From positions 1-64,000 of the forward strand of contig NZ_JPRH01000004.1 in assembly GCF_000737705.1 (NCBI RefSeq): 64,000 nucleotides of DNA, written 5' to 3'. Origin of the DNA: Chryseobacterium soli. Its GTDB lineage: Bacteria > Bacteroidota > Bacteroidia > Flavobacteriales > Weeksellaceae. Under the pieces are notes generated by a model. It saw only the letters and a list, made by a program, of their open reading frames with translations. It searched no databases and was not told where the DNA came from. Shown here piece after piece: positions 27,350-36,225 of this stretch. Position 1 is the stretch's first letter. The number at the start of each line of letters is the position of its first letter. The position numbers were made by a program, and so were the translations under genes.

Positions 27350-27535
27350 TTATTCTTTCGTATTATCGGTTTTTCCTGATTTATTCTTAGATGATTTTTG
27401 AACATCTTCCTTATCAATATCAGGTGGGTTGCTTTTTTTAGATGAAGCAGGAATATTCTGGAAATCCTGATTTTGCTTTTTTGTTTCCGAATCGTTAGCC
27501 GGTTCAGTCTTTTTATTTTTTCCTTTTGAGTCCAT
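27350..27535 (-). CDS. Small, highly charged, probably disordered protein
   Basis: 61 residues, rich in Lys, Ser, Asn, Asp and Gln, with no hydrophobic core (begins MDSKGKNKKTEPANDSETKK). It ends directly at the terminator 27311-27344, which supports a real transcript. Composition suggests an intrinsically disordered cytoplasmic protein. It could also be a chance frame in A-rich DNA. Function unknown. Confidence 0.5.
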   Translation of the reverse strand: MDSKGKNKKTEPANDSETKKQNQDFQNIPASSKKSNPPDIDKEDVQKSSKNKSGKTDNTKE

Positions 27536-27721
27536 AGCTTTATATTTTAAGAATCAAATCGATCTGGTGATCTGTATTTTCTTCTGTATATCATTCAAAG
27601 CCTTTGCCAAAACGAAATATAAATAGGAATTTTATTGATTATTTACACAATTAAGTCAATTCCTGTTAATTGAAAGTATTAGGATAATGAAAAACTCTTA
27701 TCTTTTTAAAGATTCAATTCT

Positions 27722-28327
27722 TTACATCCCTAAAATCCCCAGTTTTCCGGTTTCGTCTTCTATTTTGTAATTCAATGCTTTTGCCAATACAAAAATGTTA
27801 TTGAGATTCTCCATTAACTGTTTGTGTCCTTCGTTTCTCAGCTGATTCTGATCGATGGATTTAATCGCAACATCTTTAGCTTTTTGCGTTACATTTTTAA
27901 TGTCTTTCTCAGAAATTCTGTTGAAAAATGAATCATCCATTGATTGAATTTCTACGCTTGGAGTAATTCTTATATCTGCATTGGGAAGTTCAGTAATAAT
28001 CAGCTTTTTATTAACAGAATCTACCTTTATTTTCATTTGGTTAAGGTCATAGGAAACCTGCGCATTTGTTTTGGTATAGGTGATGATGCTGTTGCTTGAA
28101 ACTTCACTTCCAAGAACTTCATATCCCATTTTTGTTTTCTGCATGCTGGAAGTATTCTGTTCGATGACTACCATTTTATTCATCTTGGAAATCTGGTTGG
28201 TCAGAATGTAATAATCTGATTTCTCCGTCTTTCCTCCAAGATGTAAGCATGATTTCAATCCCAAAAACAGGAACAATACAATGAGAGCTCCTGCAACAAA
28301 TGATATAATTACTTTATAATTTTTCAA
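27722..28327 (-). CDS. DUF4230-like membrane-anchored protein
   Basis: This 201-residue protein has one N-terminal membrane helix (FVAGALIVLFLFLGL) and an extracytoplasmic domain. That domain combines beta-rich sequence (KMVVIEQNTSSMQKTKMGYE, LIITELPNADIRITPSVEIQ) with a helical C-terminus. This matches the DUF4230 family in layout; its function is unknown. It starts 2 bases after the thioredoxin-like gene and is the last gene of a tight three-gene unit. Confidence 0.75.
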   Translation of the reverse strand: MKNYKVIISFVAGALIVLFLFLGLKSCLHLGGKTEKSDYYILTNQISKMNKMVVIEQNTSSMQKTKMGYEVLGSEVSSNSIITYTKTNAQVSYDLNQMKIKVDSVNKKLIITELPNADIRITPSVEIQSMDDSFFNRISEKDIKNVTQKAKDVAIKSIDQNQLRNEGHKQLMENLNNIFVLAKALNYKIEDETGKLGILGM

Positions 28328-28329
28328 AT

Positions 28330-28896
28330 CTATTTCTTAAAAATTTCTTTGATTACAGACGAGTCGTCCTTCTTTAAAATTTCCACAAGATCTCTTTCAA
28401 TATAACCTGTGGTAGGCATTTCTATAATTCGGCCAATTTCCTTACCGTATCTTTGAACAATAATGGTGGGTACTTTTTGAATATTGTGAAGGCTTTCCTC
28501 TCCGGAAGGAGATTCTTTCTTTCTGTTAACCGCAATAATCGTCAGCTTATTATCAGGATATTTCAATTCCTCTAAAATTTTCATCAGTCTTGGAAAATCC
28601 CTGTGGCTGTCTTCGCACCATGTTCCCATGAAAACCATGATGGAATAGGTGTTTATTTTTGCCTTTCTCAGCTCGCTGATGGCTTTCTGGTCGATAGCAT
28701 ATTCATCATGTTCTTTAGTATACCAGTCGGCATAAGGTGCTTTAAGGAACTGTTCTTTCAGTTGATTACCCAAAAGCATTTTACCGTCATTTTGCGTTTC
28801 AACTTCACGGTTTACCACAACTTTTTGAGCGTTAAACTGCTGAACAGCCAACATCAAACTTGAAAGGGCAACCATATTGGTAATAAATTTTTTCAT
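28330..28896 (-). CDS. Exported thioredoxin-like protein with WCEDS in place of CxxC
   Basis: 188 residues: signal peptide (to about 24, QQFNAQ) and a thioredoxin fold at about 60-175. The active-site position reads GTWCEDSHRD, so only the first cysteine (C94) is present and the second is Ser (S97). The cis-Pro loop (KVPTIIV) is conserved. Such a monothiol site fits a bacillithiol-, peroxiredoxin- or isomerase-like role rather than dithiol reduction; this is inference. It is coupled to the MazG-like gene upstream (1-base gap) and the DUF4230 gene downstream. Confidence 0.82.
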   Translation of the reverse strand: MKKFITNMVALSSLMLAVQQFNAQKVVVNREVETQNDGKMLLGNQLKEQFLKAPYADWYTKEHDEYAIDQKAISELRKAKINTYSIMVFMGTWCEDSHRDFPRLMKILEELKYPDNKLTIIAVNRKKESPSGEESLHNIQKVPTIIVQRYGKEIGRIIEMPTTGYIERDLVEILKKDDSSVIKEIFKK

Positions 28897-28897
28897 A

Positions 28898-29365
28898 TTA
28901 TTTCTCGATAATCGTTTTTAAATCGGCTGGAGAATAGTATTTGTTTTTCAGAACTTTATGGTCTGCCTGTCTGTATACATTAAATTTTTCTCCGGATTTT
29001 TCATAAAAAGATTCTACTTCTTTTTCTTTATAAAATTCAACGGTTTCTTTTGCCTGATCTTCATTATCACATGCTTTCGACATATTAGAACGCTGAACTT
29101 CGTTGAATAGCTCTACAAATTTGCTGCCAAGTCCGAATTCAAGAACTGCACCGCTTAAAACATATTGTAAATCACAAAGAGCATCTGCAATTTCTACGAT
29201 ATTGTTATCTTCAATAGCTTGTTTCAGTTCATTAAGTTCTTCCTGTAAAAGTTCTACTCTAAGAGCACATCTTTCAGGAGAAGGGATTTGCGGGGTTTCT
29301 AAAATAGGGGCTTTGAAAGTAGTATGGAATTCGGCTACTTGGTTCAGACTATCAATTTTATCCAT
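28898..29365 (-). CDS. MazG-like nucleoside triphosphate pyrophosphohydrolase
   Basis: This 155-residue all-alpha NTP pyrophosphatase superfamily protein shows the EExxE...ExxD metal motif (LLQEELNELKQAIEDN, then EIADALCDLQYV). The family cleaves (d)NTPs to NMP and pyrophosphate as house-cleaning enzymes; HisE phosphoribosyl-ATP pyrophosphohydrolases share the fold. No his genes are nearby, so the house-cleaning role is preferred. It is first in a three-gene unit behind a good promoter element. Confidence 0.85.
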   Translation of the reverse strand: MDKIDSLNQVAEFHTTFKAPILETPQIPSPERCALRVELLQEELNELKQAIEDNNIVEIADALCDLQYVLSGAVLEFGLGSKFVELFNEVQRSNMSKACDNEDQAKETVEFYKEKEVESFYEKSGEKFNVYRQADHKVLKNKYYSPADLKTIIEK

Positions 29366-29382
29366 GAATTTTTTATTTATGG

Positions 29383-29390
29383 CAAAGATA
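29383..29390 (-). promoter_or_regulatory. -7 element of the MazG-like/thioredoxin/DUF4230 unit
   Basis: TATCTTTG on the minus strand, 18 bases before the ATG. Confidence 0.65.
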
Positions 29391-29569
29391 GAAAACGATT
29401 TGTAAATGATAAAATGTATGGGGTAAAATGTATTACTGAAGGGGAGTTTCTGATCATCACTAGATTATATTAAATAGGATGCTCACGCAGATTTTAAGAT
29501 TGAGCAGATGATTATGTTTAATGATTTGAGTTATTTGCTTGATCTGCGAGCAATATTAATATTAATAAG

Positions 29570-29600
29570 AAAAATCCACAGCTGAAAACTGCGGATTTTT
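29570..29600 (-). terminator. Terminator of the TNT-like toxin unit
   Basis: AAAAATCCACAG-CTGAAAA-CTGCGGATTTTT, a 12-bp stem with one mismatch and T-rich minus-strand flank, 31 bases after the stop at 29631. Confidence 0.75.
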
Positions 29601-29630
29601 GGTTGAAAGTTTTTGATGATATTCAATCAG

Positions 29631-30050
29631 TTATTCTAATTCCTCATATTTCCAGACTCCTGAAATTTCTAAAAGAGTTAATCCCGGCTGCTTTTCTCCA
29701 TAGTTAAATACGCAAAAATACTTGGAGTGACAAGATTCGCAGTCAGTTCCAAAATATAAGGTGGGTAAATCATGGAATGTTAGTTCTCCGAGAAACAACA
29801 TTGGCTGTGATGTTTCAGTAACAATTCCTTTTTTTAATAATTTGTCTTTGGATAATACCTTGTCTTCATGATACACTTGAAAAATTGGGAATCCAGATTG
29901 GTAAGGAATGATTTCTATTGTATTTTCATGCCCGCACTCACAGCAGGTGAATGTTGTTACAGATGGAGAAGCAGTTTCGTCTTTATTGAAAATGGTTTTT
30001 GCTATAGAAGCCTTTTCACGAATGCCTATTTTTTTTGATATTGAATACAT
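29631..30050 (-). CDS. Cys-rich protein of unknown function, downstream of TNT-like toxin
   Basis: 139 residues, no signal peptide. Two cysteine clusters are visible: C36/C37/C39 (TCCECGHEN) and C104/C107/C113 (DCESCHSKYFC), which together look like a zinc-ribbon arrangement. No family recognised. It follows the TNT-like lipoprotein after 13 bases and shares its terminator, so it belongs to the same transcript. By position it is a candidate immunity or accessory factor, but a cytoplasmic Cys-rich protein is not typical of any known TNT immunity factor. Confidence 0.65.
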   Translation of the reverse strand: MYSISKKIGIREKASIAKTIFNKDETASPSVTTFTCCECGHENTIEIIPYQSGFPIFQVYHEDKVLSKDKLLKKGIVTETSQPMLFLGELTFHDLPTLYFGTDCESCHSKYFCVFNYGEKQPGLTLLEISGVWKYEELE

Positions 30051-30063
30051 CTTGATTGATTTA

Positions 30064-30777
30064 TTACTGGATAACTGTACCTACTAAGCCATTGTATTTT
30101 CCACTAGGACTTTTTTTGATGGTAATTTTTACATATCCTTCCTGTGCTAATTTATTCCATGTTTTCTGATAGCCGGTCGCTATATCGATAGGAATTTTCC
30201 ACATCGTTTGTTTACCACCACCCACTTGATTAAACCAAGGAATTACATCTGCCGTTTGAGACTTGAAAGGTAATAAATTATTCAAAACATCAATTTCATA
30301 ATAAAAATCATATGAAGTTTCAGGTTGATTTAATGCTCTTTGTGAAAAAGTATACACATATCCATTTAATATAGGGCTTGTAAAACTGCCTCCTAAATTA
30401 GGAATTCCGGTTCCGTTATAGTTGCCGATAGCCCCGCTGTATCGGTCAAATTTTTGTCCCGCATGAAAGGAAACATCATCCACGATATTGTATCCGCCGT
30501 TGGCAGGTGGCCAGCCGCCATTTAGATTATTAGCTTTAAAGAGTGCTTCCAGATCACTCCATTTCCCTTGTTTGTATAAGTCAAAAGCCTGGTATCTGAT
30601 CGTTGGGCTTACAGTACCAGCAGGATCATAGGTTAAAGCAAACTCGTCAGCATTTTTATAAAAAACATGCGTGATTTGTCCGGTTGTATCCGTTGTTTCT
30701 TCATCCCTATCTGGGCTACAGCCAATTGAAAAGGTAGCAATTGTTAAAAAAAAGAAATACTTAAATAAATGTTTCAT
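30064..30777 (-). CDS. Lipoprotein with TNT-like (NAD+ glycohydrolase toxin) domain
   Basis: 237 residues: signal peptide with lipobox FSIGC (Cys 20), a helical region, and a C-terminal region resembling the TNT/DUF4237 family of tuberculosis necrotizing toxin. Telling motifs: GGWPPANGGY (87-96), KFDRYSG with R112, GGSFTSP, SQRAL with R147, and WFNQVGGGKQ with Q190. In TNT the matching arginines and glutamine contact NAD+. No Rhs or other delivery domain is attached, so it is a stand-alone, membrane-anchored version. It precedes a small Cys-rich gene on the same transcript. Enzyme activity is inferred. Confidence 0.75.
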   Translation of the reverse strand: MKHLFKYFFFLTIATFSIGCSPDRDEETTDTTGQITHVFYKNADEFALTYDPAGTVSPTIRYQAFDLYKQGKWSDLEALFKANNLNGGWPPANGGYNIVDDVSFHAGQKFDRYSGAIGNYNGTGIPNLGGSFTSPILNGYVYTFSQRALNQPETSYDFYYEIDVLNNLLPFKSQTADVIPWFNQVGGGKQTMWKIPIDIATGYQKTWNKLAQEGYVKITIKKSPSGKYNGLVGTVIQ

Positions 30778-30819
30778 ATGTAAAATTTTAATTATGTAAA
30801 GAATGAGTAGGGTAATCTG

Positions 30820-30843
30820 GATATCCTATCATCATAGGATATC
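30820..30843. promoter_or_regulatory. Perfect palindrome upstream of the TNT-like gene
   Basis: GATATCCTAT-CATC-ATAGGATATC, a 10-bp inverted repeat starting 43 bases before the start codon. It may be an operator or a 5' leader hairpin. It has no T-run and does not follow a gene, so it is unlikely to be a terminator. Confidence 0.5.
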
Positions 30844-31198
30844 TGTTACAGAATAGTTTTCTTTACAGTGTCTTTCGACTTCCGGTCTTTTACATAAAAA
30901 AAATGTTTGGAGATACTGATCATCTGGAACCAATCGTAAAAACGATCTCAGAACTACCCTAATAATAAGTTGGGTAAAACAGTACAATAATTGAATAATT
31001 TTGAGTGATAAATTTAAATCAAAAAATCAAATAATGTATAATTTTTCAAAATAAAATATTATATGTGGATTAATTATAATGATAAGTATCTTTTTAACAA
31101 TATATTATACTTAAAAATAATAATGAATTAAGTTATCCTTAATAAAGTTTTGAAGAATGACCTTGTTTGAAAATCTGGATCTAATAATTGAAATAAAA
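30844..31198. other. AT-rich intergenic region, nothing recognised
   Basis: About 350 bases between the TNT-like unit and the terminator of the reprolysin gene. I see no coding frame, RNA gene or clear promoter element. Confidence 0.4.
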
Positions 31199-31222
31199 AA
31201 GGCTGCCTGAGCAGGCAGCCTT
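31199..31222 (-). terminator. Terminator of the reprolysin-type protease gene
   Basis: AAGGCTGCCT-GAGC-AGGCAGCCTT, a perfect 10-bp GC-rich stem followed on the minus strand by TTTTATTTC. Confidence 0.9.
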
Positions 31223-31241
31223 CCAAGTGTTTACTAGGTTA

Positions 31242-34172
31242 TTAGTTCTTAATGAATCTCTTACCGTTTTCTCCAATTTGGATCATATAAGCTCCTTTTA
31301 TAAGATGACTTATATTAACGGTTCCTCTGTCAAGTTTTCCTGAGTTAATTAGTTTTCCACCCATGTCGAAGATTTTATAATCTTCAGATGACGTATTTGA
31401 AATAGATATAATATCTCTTGCCGGGTTCGGATACACCTTGATATCCTCGTTTAGACCAGTTGTGGTTAACAGATCATTTCTTCCTGAAGAAACAACATTT
31501 ACCGTATAGTCTTCAACCTGTCCATACGTAATAGAGCCGCAAGGTGTTGTTGGAGTTGTGCTGTATCTCATGATCACTCTCATTCTTGTTGATCCTAAAG
31601 TGGCTGTAGACGGGATGGTAACACTTCCGGTAACCGGAGTTGTGGTAGATCCTGCTTTAGACCAAACAAGCTCTCCGCTGTCTGTAAAACTTCCATTTTG
31701 GTTATAATCAATGTAAACCGCATAGGCTTCACTGTATACGGTAGAAGTCCAGGTAGGAGTTACGGAAATGGTATAGGCGCTTCCTCTGGTCACATTAGTG
31801 GAAACAGAAGTGAAATCTTCATATCCTGCAGTTCCCGTAGAGGTATTATTGATAGTACCGAATTTCACATTTCCAATTCTTTCATCTGCTGTATTGGATG
31901 AAGAAGCGGAACAGTAAGTAACAGCGCTTCCTGCAAGAGTAGTTACACTTACTGAATTGCTGGAAACGGAAGCATTTCCTGCAGCATCTTTTGCTTTAAC
32001 AGTAAAAGTGTAAGTAGTTGATGGGCTTAAACCTGCTACAGTATACGTTGCAGACGCAGTAGAGCCAATGAGGGAACTACCTTGGTAAACGTCGTATCCT
32101 GTAACCCCTACATTGTCTGTTGCTCCGCTCCAGGAAAGATTCGTGGTTGAAGAAGTCGTTCCGGATGCAGCCAGAACAGGAGCGGTAGGCGCTACGGTAT
32201 CTGTTGTGCCTGAACCTGCATTTACAGTAATGTTTGCATTGTTTACATCAAAAAATATGTGGTTGGAACCTTTTACCATTAATCTTCCGCTAGTGGTAGA
32301 AGAATTTGGAATGGTCACAGCCTCTGTTCCGTCATTTGGAGTTCCTGCCAGTAGCGTAGCCCATGTATTTCCGTTATCAGTTGACCAAAGAATATCTACA
32401 TTGGCAGCATTCACGCCGTTGGCTGTTGTACCGGCAACACTCCATGTTACAGTCTGTGAAGTTCCGCCGGTGTAAGTTGTTGCTGAATTTTGTGAAGTGA
32501 TGCTGAAAGGTCCCGCAGTTCCATTAACAGTGATCACAGCATCATCTGAGTTATTAGCAGATCCGCCTGCTCTGTTGTCACGAACTGTGAATCTGAAATT
32601 CAGTGTTCTGGCTACAGAAGGAAGTGCTTCGACCGTGATTTCCGAACCGGCTGTTGTGGTGGCGCCCGTTAAAATAGAGGCCATTCTTGGAAAATATCGG
32701 GTCGGAGAGGTTGTAGGTGTCCATGATCTGAAAGTAGGACCTGTAGTTTTCGTTGCACTGGCTGCAGAACTCGCTCCTGTCTGTGAAGATGAAGCGTTAT
32801 CCATTTGTTCCCAGATATAAGTCAGTGAGTCGCCGTTCGCATCCGTTCCGGTTCCTGTCAACATAAATGGAGTTCCTTTAGGAATAGTATAGTCTAATCC
32901 TGCGCCTGCCGTCGGAATTGAATTTCCGGTGGAAGTGTTTACAGAACATGTTTTAGCTTTAATATTATTGGTAATTTGCTGGATGCTTATCGCATGGAAG
33001 AAAGCATCGGAATGAGGTTGGATATCCTGAGCTGTAATTCCTGCATAGCCCATAATGGTTGATCCGGAGCCCGGTTCCATATTAGCACCTGTTCCTTCAT
33101 TATTCATGGAAAAGGTGTGATTTCCTCCAAACTGATGACCCATTTCGTGAGCGACATAATCAATATCGAAATTGTCTCCTGATGGGATAGCGTCGGCAGG
33201 TGAGGTGTAGCCGCTTCCTTTTGATCCGTTGGTGCAGATACAGCCGATACATCCGGCATTTCCGCCTCCTCCTGATGCGCCAAACAGGTGACCAATATCA
33301 TAATTGGCTTCACCGATGACAGAGGTCAGGGTTGATTGAAGCTGAGAATTCCAGCTGCTCATTCCGGAAGCTGCCGAATAGGGATCCGTAGAAGCGTTGG
33401 TGTAAATTACAGCATCATTATTGGCAATTAATACCATCCTTGCTGCAAAATCTTTTTCAAAAACTCCATTGACGCGGGTCATTGTATTGTTCATTGCCGC
33501 CAGAGCGTTTGCTTTGGTTCCCCCGAAATAAGTGGTATATTCTCCTGTAGAGGATAGTGCCAGTCTGAAGGTTCTTAATTGGGCATCGTCTGCATTAGGT
33601 CTTGCGGTAAGGTTCATACCGGCAGTTCCTTTTTGGGCTACATCAATTACCTTACATTCGAATTTATTAAGATCATCTTTTTTATCAGACTTTTTATAAA
33701 CAACATAGGCAGATAAATCCTTTGTATAAGGCTCGATAAAAACTGCAGATTTGTCACCGTAAATTTCCATGGAAGACAGGCCGAGTGGTGAAATACTGAA
33801 GTATACCGTAGAGTTTGAATCGCCCAGGCCTTCACCTACATAAGATTTGATATCAGGATATCTTGCGGCAAGCTCAGGAGCGAAATTTGAATTCTCTCTG
33901 ACTTTGAAATTTTCCATTTTTCCTTCAGAATTCGGAAAAGAAATGATAGTCTCTGATTTTTGTCCTGCTGCAACTCTTTTGGGAGCTTTGGCAAGTGCGC
34001 TTTTCAACCCATTAAAATCAAGGCTGAAGATCTTTGGATTGTTGATGTTGGTCTTATTCTCAAAAATCTCTGATGGTGTTCTTTTTGAGTTTTCAGTCCA
34101 AAGTCGGTCGGTCTGCGCGAATGAAATGCCTGAGATAAGAAGCATTCCAATCATGGATAACTGTTTTTTCAT
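31242..34172 (-). CDS. Secreted reprolysin-type metalloprotease with FN3, GEVED and T9SS domains
   Basis: 976 residues from the ATG at 34172, which gives a clean signal peptide (MKKQLSMIGM...SFAQ); an upstream extension to 34232 spoils it. The metzincin catalytic site HEMGHQFGGNH (H342, E343, H346, H352) lies in a domain of about 200-415 with a Cys cluster nearby (GCIGCICTNG). After it come Ig-like or PKD-like regions, a fibronectin type III domain (APVLAASGTTSSTTNLSWSG...), a GEVED domain (VYIDYNQNGSF...GQVEDYTV) and a T9SS sorting tail (VYPNPARD ... KRFIKN). It should be exported through type IX secretion and degrade proteins outside the cell. Confidence 0.9.
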   Translation of the reverse strand: MKKQLSMIGMLLISGISFAQTDRLWTENSKRTPSEIFENKTNINNPKIFSLDFNGLKSALAKAPKRVAAGQKSETIISFPNSEGKMENFKVRENSNFAPELAARYPDIKSYVGEGLGDSNSTVYFSISPLGLSSMEIYGDKSAVFIEPYTKDLSAYVVYKKSDKKDDLNKFECKVIDVAQKGTAGMNLTARPNADDAQLRTFRLALSSTGEYTTYFGGTKANALAAMNNTMTRVNGVFEKDFAARMVLIANNDAVIYTNASTDPYSAASGMSSWNSQLQSTLTSVIGEANYDIGHLFGASGGGGNAGCIGCICTNGSKGSGYTSPADAIPSGDNFDIDYVAHEMGHQFGGNHTFSMNNEGTGANMEPGSGSTIMGYAGITAQDIQPHSDAFFHAISIQQITNNIKAKTCSVNTSTGNSIPTAGAGLDYTIPKGTPFMLTGTGTDANGDSLTYIWEQMDNASSSQTGASSAASATKTTGPTFRSWTPTTSPTRYFPRMASILTGATTTAGSEITVEALPSVARTLNFRFTVRDNRAGGSANNSDDAVITVNGTAGPFSITSQNSATTYTGGTSQTVTWSVAGTTANGVNAANVDILWSTDNGNTWATLLAGTPNDGTEAVTIPNSSTTSGRLMVKGSNHIFFDVNNANITVNAGSGTTDTVAPTAPVLAASGTTSSTTNLSWSGATDNVGVTGYDVYQGSSLIGSTASATYTVAGLSPSTTYTFTVKAKDAAGNASVSSNSVSVTTLAGSAVTYCSASSSNTADERIGNVKFGTINNTSTGTAGYEDFTSVSTNVTRGSAYTISVTPTWTSTVYSEAYAVYIDYNQNGSFTDSGELVWSKAGSTTTPVTGSVTIPSTATLGSTRMRVIMRYSTTPTTPCGSITYGQVEDYTVNVVSSGRNDLLTTTGLNEDIKVYPNPARDIISISNTSSEDYKIFDMGGKLINSGKLDRGTVNISHLIKGAYMIQIGENGKRFIKN

Positions 34173-34322
34173 ATAAAATTTATTTTGATTGTGGTATATC
34201 AAAGCTAATAAAAAATATATTACGAAAAACAAAATTTTTTAAGAAAATTTTAGACTTCATCCGTAAAACATTATGCTATACATTGAATATAATTAAAAAG
34301 TCTTTGTCTCTTAAAAAGAAAA

Positions 34323-34347
34323 TAGCACACGCAAAATACGTGTGCTA
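34323..34347 (-). terminator. Terminator of the DinB-family gene
   Basis: TAGCACACG-7-base loop-CGTGTGCTA, followed on the minus strand by TTTTCTTTTT. Confidence 0.85.
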
Positions 34348-34374
34348 CTTGATTATTAACAAAATAATTCTAAA

Positions 34375-34872
34375 TTACATTTTGTCATCGGCGGTCGGTC
34401 CGTATAAGCCGGGAACTTTATTTCCGGTGGATCTTAAATACACAACCAATTCACCTCGGTGATGGTATAAGTGGTTAAACAAGAAACCACGGATTACCTG
34501 AATCTTTTGAGTAGGAGGGAATAGAACGTTTCCGTTCATTTCCATTTTCCATTCATTGAAATAAGTACCCTCATCAGAATTTTCTAAAACCTTCTGGGCT
34601 TTGGCAACATTCTCTTCAAATTTAGCAACAATATTTTCAGCTTTAGAAATGTCACCTTTATCGTACTGATAAGATCCCATATCAAAAACATCCTTATTGA
34701 ATGTGTCTGCATACCAATTGTAAACTTCTGCAATATGCGAAGCAAGCTGGCCGGTTGTCCAGTTTTTCTCAGAAGGTTTCCATTCTAAAGCAGTATCGGG
34801 AATTGCTTTTAAAATTTTTCTTGTGTTTTCCGCTTCATGCAGAAATTCACCTAAAAGGGCTTTTTTAATCAT
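34375..34872 (-). CDS. DinB-family protein
   Basis: A 165-residue four-helix bundle of the DinB/YfiT superfamily. Putative metal-binding histidines are in QLASHIAEV and in the C-terminal FNHLYHHRGELVVYL. Many members are thiol-S-transferases or metal-dependent hydrolases; this one is uncharacterised. It lies 23 bases downstream of the acyl-CoA dehydrogenase gene on the same strand and is probably cotranscribed. Confidence 0.82.
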   Translation of the reverse strand: MIKKALLGEFLHEAENTRKILKAIPDTALEWKPSEKNWTTGQLASHIAEVYNWYADTFNKDVFDMGSYQYDKGDISKAENIVAKFEENVAKAQKVLENSDEGTYFNEWKMEMNGNVLFPPTQKIQVIRGFLFNHLYHHRGELVVYLRSTGNKVPGLYGPTADDKM

Positions 34873-34895
34873 TTATATTTGGTTTTTAAAAAAAA

Positions 34896-36035
34896 TTATC
34901 TTGTAATATCTCTTCCTATAACAAGTCTTTGGATTTCAGAAGTTCCTTCACCAATAGTACATAGTTTAGAATCTCTGTAGAATTTCTCAACAGGGAAATC
35001 TTTGGTGTATCCGTAACCTCCGAAAATCTGTACTGCATTATTAGAAATTCTTACACAAGCTTCAGAAGCGTATAGTTTTGCCATTGCTCCTTCTTTTGTC
35101 ATTTTTTGCTTAGCATTTTTCAATGTTGAAGCTCTCTGAATAAGAAGTTCGGCAGCATCAATTTCTGTTGCCATATCTGCAAGCATAAAATTCACGGCCT
35201 GAAATTCTGAAATAGGCTTTCCAAACTGATGTCTTTCTTTAGCATATTTTAAAGCAGCTTTGTAGGCTCCTCTTGCTGTTCCTAAACTTAAAGCTGCAAT
35301 AGAAATTCGGCCACCATCCAAAATTTTCATGGCTTGCTTGAATCCTTCTCCAACTTCTCCTAAACGGTGAGAATCCGGAACACGAACACTGTCAAAAATA
35401 AGCTCAGCTGTTTCTGAAGCACGCATTCCTAATTTATTTTCTTTCTTACCTGAAGAAAAACCAGGCATTCCTTTTTCCAATACGAAAGCAGTAGAATTGT
35501 TTTTTGCTCCTATTTCTCCTGTTCTTGTCATTACCACGGCTATATCTCCTGAAATAGCGTGCGTAATAAAGTTTTTGGCCCCGTTGATTATCCATCCGTC
35601 ACCATCTCTCACAGCAGTCGTAGACATCCCTCCGGAATCCGAACCTGTATTGTGTTCTGTTAATCCCCAGGCTCCGATTACTTTTCCGGTTGCTAATTGC
35701 GGAAGCCACTTGTTTTTCTGATCTTCATTTCCGAATTCATAAATATGATTGGTGCAAAGTGAGTTGTGCGCAGCTACAGAAAGTCCAATAGAAGGATCTA
35801 CTTGAGAAATTTCGTCCAGAATGGCAACATATTCATGATAGCCTAAACCTGAACCTCCATATTGTTCCGGAACAACAACACCCATAAAGCCCATTTCTCC
35901 TAACTGGTGAAATAAATCTTTTGGGAAAGTCTGGCTTTCGTCCCATTCCATAATGTTCGGTCTGATATTTTTCTCAGCAAACTCTCTTGCTGTTTCAGCG
36001 ATCATTTTAATGTTGTCAATTGTCTCTGTATTCAT
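34896..36035 (-). CDS. Acyl-CoA dehydrogenase
   Basis: 379 residues from the ATG at 36035, the usual length; a 22-residue upstream extension would overlap the promoter and is rejected. It is an FAD enzyme introducing a 2,3-double bond into acyl-CoA. Features: N-terminal helical domain (FPKDLFHQLGEMGFMGV), the beta-domain AWGLTEHNTGSDSGG, and the C-terminal IFGGYGYTKDFPVEKFYRD segment with the IGEGTSEIQRLVI signature. The catalytic glutamate lies in the QIFGGYGYTKD to EGTSE region. Probably short-chain or branched-chain specific. It is first in a two-gene unit with the DinB gene. Confidence 0.93.
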   Translation of the reverse strand: MNTETIDNIKMIAETAREFAEKNIRPNIMEWDESQTFPKDLFHQLGEMGFMGVVVPEQYGGSGLGYHEYVAILDEISQVDPSIGLSVAAHNSLCTNHIYEFGNEDQKNKWLPQLATGKVIGAWGLTEHNTGSDSGGMSTTAVRDGDGWIINGAKNFITHAISGDIAVVMTRTGEIGAKNNSTAFVLEKGMPGFSSGKKENKLGMRASETAELIFDSVRVPDSHRLGEVGEGFKQAMKILDGGRISIAALSLGTARGAYKAALKYAKERHQFGKPISEFQAVNFMLADMATEIDAAELLIQRASTLKNAKQKMTKEGAMAKLYASEACVRISNNAVQIFGGYGYTKDFPVEKFYRDSKLCTIGEGTSEIQRLVIGRDITR

Positions 36036-36054
36036 ATAGATAATAGTTAATTGC

Positions 36055-36062
36055 CAAAGATA
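36055..36062 (-). promoter_or_regulatory. Promoter of the acyl-CoA dehydrogenase gene
   Basis: TATCTTTG (-7) on the minus strand, 20 bases before the ATG. A TTTG about 18 bases further upstream fits the -33 element. Confidence 0.7.
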
Positions 36063-36225
36063 ACCAAATTGACGGAAAGCCAAAAAAATTATTTCACACA
36101 TAGCGTCATATCCTTAATAATTTAAATATCAGTTTCTTATATTTTGCTATTTAATGTTTTGTTAATAAACTTTTTGCAGTTTTGGTTATTTTAATTTACT
36201 ATTTTAGCTTCCCAATTTTTAAAGA

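Noticed and set aside
31698..34176. Plus-strand frames across the reprolysin gene
   Set aside because: Shadows of a long, repetitive secreted protein; no independent features.
36036..36101. N-terminal extension of the acyl-CoA dehydrogenase
   Set aside because: It covers the promoter element, and the shorter form has the family's normal length.
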